A DNA stretch of 64,000 bases from Vicinamibacterales bacterium (GTDB taxonomy: Bacteria; Acidobacteriota; Vicinamibacteria; Vicinamibacterales; UBA2999). The stretch covers positions 1 through 64,000 of the forward strand of contig JBAZYO010000012.1 of NCBI GenBank assembly GCA_041659285.1, written 5' to 3'. Made by a program: the position numbers and the translations under genes. The notes under the pieces were generated by a model, which worked only from the letters and a program-made list of their open reading frames with translations, did not search any database and had not been told where the DNA came from. This document shows, in pieces, positions 60,205 through 64,000 of the stretch. The stretch's first letter is position 1, and every line of letters begins with the position of its first letter.

Positions 60205-61377
60205 CTACCAGTCGAGCGGCACGAACTTCTGATTGCGGATGACCGTCAGCCACACCTGGTGGCTCCCCTGATGCTCCGTGCGGCTGTAGCGCAGCGGGGT
60301 ACCGATGCCGATGTCAATCGGACCGCTCTCGAGCGCCTCGACGAGCCGCTCTCGGGTAATGTTCGGCGACGCCCGGCGCAGGCCTTCAACCAGGGCCTTG
60401 GCGGCCAGGTAGCCTTCGAGCGCGATGAACGATGGCGGGGTCTCCGGGGCGAACCTGGCGAGCGACTGTCGATACTCTCGCACCCCCGGCAACGGCGAAT
60501 CGTAGTGCGGGACCACCTGCGTGATGATGACGCCCTCGCCATCGGCGCCCAACGCCTGGTTGAGCGCGGCCGAGCCAACGAACGACACATTCAGGAACAG
60601 CGCCGACGGCAGCAACTGCCTGGCCAGCCGGATGAACCGGGCGTTGGCGGCATAGGTGCCCACCATGATCACGGCCTTGGGCCGCACGCGCGCCTCGACC
60701 AGCGCCATCACCCCGCTCTCGACGGCGAGGGTGCCGCGGTCGAAACGGCCGTGCGCCAGGCTCTTGGTGTCGTGAAATCCGGCCTCGTTGAGCGCCTGCA
60801 CCGCGCCGGCAAAGCCGGAGTCGCCGTAGGCATCGTTCTGCGTGAAGAACGCGATCTCCTGGGGCTTGATGCCTCGCTTGAACAACCCGCGCACCATGAC
60901 GCTGGTCTCTTCGGCGTAGCTGGCCCGCAGGTTGATGACGTAGCGGTCCGGTGGAGTCTTGCGCAGCAAGTCGGCGCCCGAGAACGTGCCGAACAGCAAC
61001 ACTTTGCGCTCGTTGGCGATCGGCACCGCGACGCTCGCGCCCTGAGTGCCGACATTGCCGATCACGGCCACCGCCTGCTCGCGATCGATCAGCCGGAGCA
61101 TGTTGTCCTTGACGGGATCGGCCTGGTACGAGTCGTCCAGTGCCGCGAGCCGCAGGCGGCGGCCGCCGATGCCGCCGGCCTCGTTCACGCGCCTCAGCAT
61201 CAACTCGACACCGGTGCGAATGCCGCGGCCGAGTTCCGCCGACGGGCCGCTGAATGCCGCCGACATGCCGAGCACGATCTCGCCGGCGCCCTGCCCGGGC
61301 AGGCGCACCGGGGCCAGCGCCCACAGGGCGCACCCCACGATCACGGAAGCCAGGGCGCGCCTAGTAGAAGATGACAA
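60205..61377 (-). CDS. Periplasmic binding protein (Peripla_BP_6, branched-chain amino acid type)
   Basis: The product is 390 aa. Signal peptide to about 29, then IVLGMSAAFSGPSAELGRGIRTGVELMLRRVNEAGGIGGRRLRL, the LivJ-like opening, and ALDDSYQADPVKDNMLRLI, AVIGNVGTQGAS. There are no ABC permease or ATPase genes beside it. It overlaps the 3' end of the dCache-channel gene by 17 bases, so the two are coupled and may work together. Confidence 0.85.
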   Translation of the reverse strand: MSSSTRRALASVIVGCALWALAPVRLPGQGAGEIVLGMSAAFSGPSAELGRGIRTGVELMLRRVNEAGGIGGRRLRLAALDDSYQADPVKDNMLRLIDREQAVAVIGNVGTQGASVAVPIANERKVLLFGTFSGADLLRKTPPDRYVINLRASYAEETSVMVRGLFKRGIKPQEIAFFTQNDAYGDSGFAGAVQALNEAGFHDTKSLAHGRFDRGTLAVESGVMALVEARVRPKAVIMVGTYAANARFIRLARQLLPSALFLNVSFVGSAALNQALGADGEGVIITQVVPHYDSPLPGVREYRQSLARFAPETPPSFIALEGYLAAKALVEGLRRASPNITRERLVEALESGPIDIGIGTPLRYSRTEHQGSHQVWLTVIRNQKFVPLDW

Positions 61378-63430
61378 GGGTGATCACCGCCAGTACACCG
61401 AGGATGACAGGCCAGAACAACACCTTGGGGAAAAAGTGCTCGCGCCGCTCGATCGACGGGAACAGCCCCGGCCAGCCGTTGGTCAGCGTCGTCAACGCGG
61501 CCACGACGATCGCCCCGTACATCACGAAGTAGTAGTACTCGATGTAGAGGATGCTGGCGCCGGAGACGCGCCGCCGCAGGTCCAGCTGCGACAGGATGAT
61601 GACGAAGAACAGGCCCGAGAACGCCGACAGCGTCTGCACGACGTTGCCGCGCGTGCTCTCCTTCACGATCAACAGCAGCGAAAACACCATGAACCCCGAC
61701 ACCGTCAGCGGCAACAGGTTCGAGAACATCGGCTCGATGATGCGCCGGTTGATGACCACGTCAAAGGCCAGCTCCGTGCCGGCATCGCCTTCAGCGGCCA
61801 GGCCGTAGGTCGTCGTGCGGATGCGCGGGCTGCTGCCGAACTGCGTGCGGTTGACCGCCCAGCCGGGCAGCACGAAGTTGATGTCGATGCCCGCGCGCGC
61901 CAGCGGATGGATGATCTTGTAGGCCTCGAGGTCCGGCACCAGCACGATGCCGCGGTTGAGGTCGCCGTGCCAGACACGCAGCCGGAACTCCTGCTGGTCG
62001 AGCGGGTAGTTCGCGTAGTCGAACTTCTGGCGCACGGTCGCCTTCACATACCAGCCGATGGTCTCGCCATCCGCCGTCTTCGTCCGGTACGCCTCGGTAA
62101 TCTCGCGGTCCGACGCGTCGGGCAGCACGAAGCCGCGCGCCACCGACTCGGGAATGTTGCGCGCGTACTTCTGCCAGACATACCCGGTCACGGCGACGTT
62201 ATTGGGGCTGAGAATCTCCATCGTCTGGATGAAGACCCCGGTCGGCACAAACGACGGCAGCACGCCCTTGCTGGCGAGCGACCCGCGCATGGTGTCGAGC
62301 GTGAACCGCCGGACGCTGCCCTTGTCCACGAACACCGTTTCCGACTCGTGCGCCGGCGGGTGGACGCCGTAGGACACGACCCACAAAAACGCTATGCCCA
62401 ACAGCAGGACCAGCGACCCGGTGCCGGCGCCGGCCCACAGCGGGACCGCGGCGTGGGATTGACGATACGGCTCGAGCACCAGGGCGAGCAGCAGACACAA
62501 TGTGACGATCAAGGCCACGGCAAAGTGGATCTGCTGCCGGCGCAGTTCCTGGCTCCGCGACGACTGGTCCTTGAAAAACACCACGCCGAGCGTCCAGCCG
62601 GTCGCCGGCACGATCTCCGTAAACAGCCAGCTCGGCTCGCCGGTCACCGGATCGATGACGTCCTCGACAATGCCGTGGTCGTCGACGGGCATGCCGCTGA
62701 ACACGCGCATACCCAGCGCGTATTCGTCGGCGAAGGGATGGGAGATGACAAACCCGCCCTTCGAGACGAGAAAGCTGTAGCCGACCTCGCCGAGATCCAG
62801 CGACGACACGATGTCGTTGACCTCGGTCAGCGACATCGTCCCGTGAACGACGCCGACCGCGGCGTTGCCGCCGCGCGCGATCGGCGCGGAGAACTCCACG
62901 GCCGGGACGCCCAGGGTGTCGGCCACGGCCGGCTCGCTCCACGTCGGCCGGCCTTCTTTCAGCGGCAACTGGAACCAGTCACGGTTGCCCTGCAGGTAGT
63001 CGTAGAGCGTGTCGAGCTGGATCAGATCGACGGCATCCCCCCGGCGCCGCAGATAGGGAGCAAACAGCCGCAGGTTGGGGTCATGGGCGAGCGGCAGAAA
63101 GGCAGCGCCGAGGCCGGCCATCTGCGGCGTGCGGTCGATACCTTGCCGGAGTTGCTCGAGCAATGCGCTGGTGTCGGGGCGGCCGCTGTTGACAGCTCCC
63201 GCCACTCCGGTGACCGCCAGCTCGAACCGGCGCAGTTCGCCGTCGATCACGCCCGCCGCCCGGTCCGCCTCGCTGCGCGCGCGATCACGGGCCGTCGCCA
63301 GGGTCTGCCCCAGGGATCGCTGATAGTTGAGGCCCAGCGCCAGGGTCGCGATCGCACCGACGATGCACGCCGCGCCGACGGCGATGCGCGCGCTGCTCCA
63401 TGGCGGTTGCAGGAATGCGGGACGAACCAA
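61361..63430 (-). CDS. dCache sensor joined to a pentameric ligand-gated ion channel-like domain
   Basis: The product is 689 aa. A first helix (17-34), a dCache-like extracytoplasmic domain (40-290, ending TGWTLGVVFF), two helices (302-320 and 335-354), a second extracytoplasmic domain (360-565) and four helices (572-589, 600-615, 627-648, 669-688). The second domain has NNVAVTGYVWQKY and FDYANYPLDQQEFRLRVW (470-487), the Pro-loop pattern of Cys-loop-like channels. With four C-terminal helices, a pLGIC relationship is likely. The two central helices are extra. TTG start at 63430. Coupled to the binding protein. Confidence 0.65.
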   Translation of the reverse strand: MVRPAFLQPPWSSARIAVGAACIVGAIATLALGLNYQRSLGQTLATARDRARSEADRAAGVIDGELRRFELAVTGVAGAVNSGRPDTSALLEQLRQGIDRTPQMAGLGAAFLPLAHDPNLRLFAPYLRRRGDAVDLIQLDTLYDYLQGNRDWFQLPLKEGRPTWSEPAVADTLGVPAVEFSAPIARGGNAAVGVVHGTMSLTEVNDIVSSLDLGEVGYSFLVSKGGFVISHPFADEYALGMRVFSGMPVDDHGIVEDVIDPVTGEPSWLFTEIVPATGWTLGVVFFKDQSSRSQELRRQQIHFAVALIVTLCLLLALVLEPYRQSHAAVPLWAGAGTGSLVLLLGIAFLWVVSYGVHPPAHESETVFVDKGSVRRFTLDTMRGSLASKGVLPSFVPTGVFIQTMEILSPNNVAVTGYVWQKYARNIPESVARGFVLPDASDREITEAYRTKTADGETIGWYVKATVRQKFDYANYPLDQQEFRLRVWHGDLNRGIVLVPDLEAYKIIHPLARAGIDINFVLPGWAVNRTQFGSSPRIRTTTYGLAAEGDAGTELAFDVVINRRIIEPMFSNLLPLTVSGFMVFSLLLIVKESTRGNVVQTLSAFSGLFFVIILSQLDLRRRVSGASILYIEYYYFVMYGAIVVAALTTLTNGWPGLFPSIERREHFFPKVLFWPVILGVLAVITLVIFY

Positions 63431-63460
63431 GCGCGCCTAGGATAGCACCCTCCCCTGCGC

Positions 63461-63466
63461 TACAAT
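63461..63466 (+). promoter_or_regulatory. Candidate -10 element for the ParA gene
   Basis: TACAAT, 25 bases before the ParA start, in the 60-base divergent gap. No clear -35. Confidence 0.4.
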
Positions 63467-63490
63467 CTGGGGCGTCTCGCTGGAGGATCC

Positions 63491-64000
63491 ATGCGCCGGA
63501 TTGCCGTCGTCAACATGAAGGGCGGTGTGGGGAAAACCACCACCGCGGTGCAGATCGCCTCGGGCCTCGCCGCGCGCGGCACGCGCGTGCTGCTGATCGA
63601 CACCGACCCGCAGGGCAACGCCGGCCACCTCCTCGGGATCTCGTCACCGCTCACCGTCCGCGAACTCATGATGGGATCGGCCCCGGTCAACGAGGTCATC
63701 CACCGCCAGGCCCGCACCAACCTCGACCTCATCACCGCCACGCCCGCGGCGTTCTCACTGGAAACCCAACTGGCCGGCACCGTGCAGCGCGAGACGCTGC
63801 TCGAGCGGCGGCTGCGCGACGTGACCGGCGTTGACGTGATGATCTTCGACACCTCGCCGGCCATGAGCCTGCTGACCTACAACGCCCTGCTCTGCGCCGA
63901 CGAACTGGTGGTGCCGGTGGGCATGGACACCATGGCCCTGGCCGGCGCGCGGCAGACGCTGGACGGCGTGCACGAGATCCGGTCGCTGTGGCCGGGGCGG
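63491..64000 (+). CDS. ParA/Soj family ATPase, cut by the window end
   Basis: 170 codons are visible with no stop. MRRIAVVNMKGGVGKTTTAVQIASGLAARG has the deviant Walker A (KGGVGKTT), DTDPQGNAGHLLG is the A' motif, and MIFDTSPAMSLL is Walker B. GGAGG lies five bases before the ATG. It could be the chromosome-partitioning ParA or one of the orphan MinD/ParA ATPases that position cell structures; the downstream gene (ParB or another) is outside the window. Confidence 0.88.
   Translation, partial: MRRIAVVNMKGGVGKTTTAVQIASGLAARGTRVLLIDTDPQGNAGHLLGISSPLTVRELMMGSAPVNEVIHRQARTNLDLITATPAAFSLETQLAGTVQRETLLERRLRDVTGVDVMIFDTSPAMSLLTYNALLCADELVVPVGMDTMALAGARQTLDGVHEIRSLWPGR

Noticed and set aside
1..64000. 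CRISPR array, prophage or tRNA genes
   Set aside because: The regular repeats at 1-9.3 kb are attC sites with different spacers each holding genes. No phage structural genes and no cloverleaf-like sequence was recognised by eye.

Overview
The window is about 64 kb of uniformly GC-rich chromosomal DNA. The gene content suggests an Acidobacteriota soil or sediment bacterium, perhaps of the Vicinamibacteria. The clues are several YtcJ-type amidohydrolases, a sortilin-like propeller protein, M3, M20 and DUF1028 secreted proteins, tandem phosphodiesterase-like proteins and porin-like c-type haem proteins. The taxonomic call is inference only: no rRNA, tRNA or other marker gene lies here.

Region 1 (1-11.0 kb) is a chromosomal integron. 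Eleven attC sites with paired R boxes and imperfect stems alternate with small minus-strand genes: methyltransferases, a GIY-YIG protein, a frameshifted HNH gene, DUF5343 and DUF4145-like proteins, and small secreted or membrane proteins. An integron-type tyrosine recombinase at 9955-10989 is also on the minus strand, so integrase and cassettes read the same way ('inverted' integron). The first 69 bases repeat 4990-5058 exactly, so one cassette leader is present twice.

Region 2 (11.1-25.7 kb) looks like a polyamine and GABA catabolic and transport locus: APC permease, Tat-exported spermidine-dehydrogenase-like flavoprotein, serine hydrolase, class III aminotransferase, succinate-semialdehyde-type dehydrogenase, YtcJ amidohydrolase, and an acetyltransferase fused to a GabT-like aminotransferase. 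A CocE/NonD hydrolase and a lipoprotein amidohydrolase follow. A 167-bp element with 28-bp inverted termini lies at 25684-25850.

Region 3 (25.8-42.0 kb) holds a permease/nitronate monooxygenase/amidohydrolase operon, a four-gene set with two tandem alkaline-phosphatase-superfamily proteins, a sulfotransferase-like gene, a cytochrome bc-type operon (cytochrome c, haem porin-like protein, Rieske, cytochrome b with two c haems), a metal-dependent amidohydrolase and a radical SAM protein.

Region 4 (42.1-51.9 kb) is an anaerobic benzoyl-CoA operon: had, oah, a GNAT, dch, bcrCBAD, an SDR, a second GNAT and an Rrf2 regulator, nearly all translationally coupled. An AT-rich palindrome lies in front of it. 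The last two genes recall BadL and BadM of Rhodopseudomonas. With the bc-type operon this points to a facultative or anaerobic aromatic degrader.

Region 5 (52-64 kb) has secreted DUF1028 and M3 proteins, a triheme cytochrome, a 1092-aa sortilin-like protein, an M20 amidohydrolase, a periplasmic binding protein overlapping a dCache protein that resembles a pentameric ligand-gated channel, and a ParA ATPase cut by the window end. No gene-free stretch exceeds 300 bases. The largest gaps are about 200-230 bases (9729-9954, 39656-39855, 42018-42221) and are described below.
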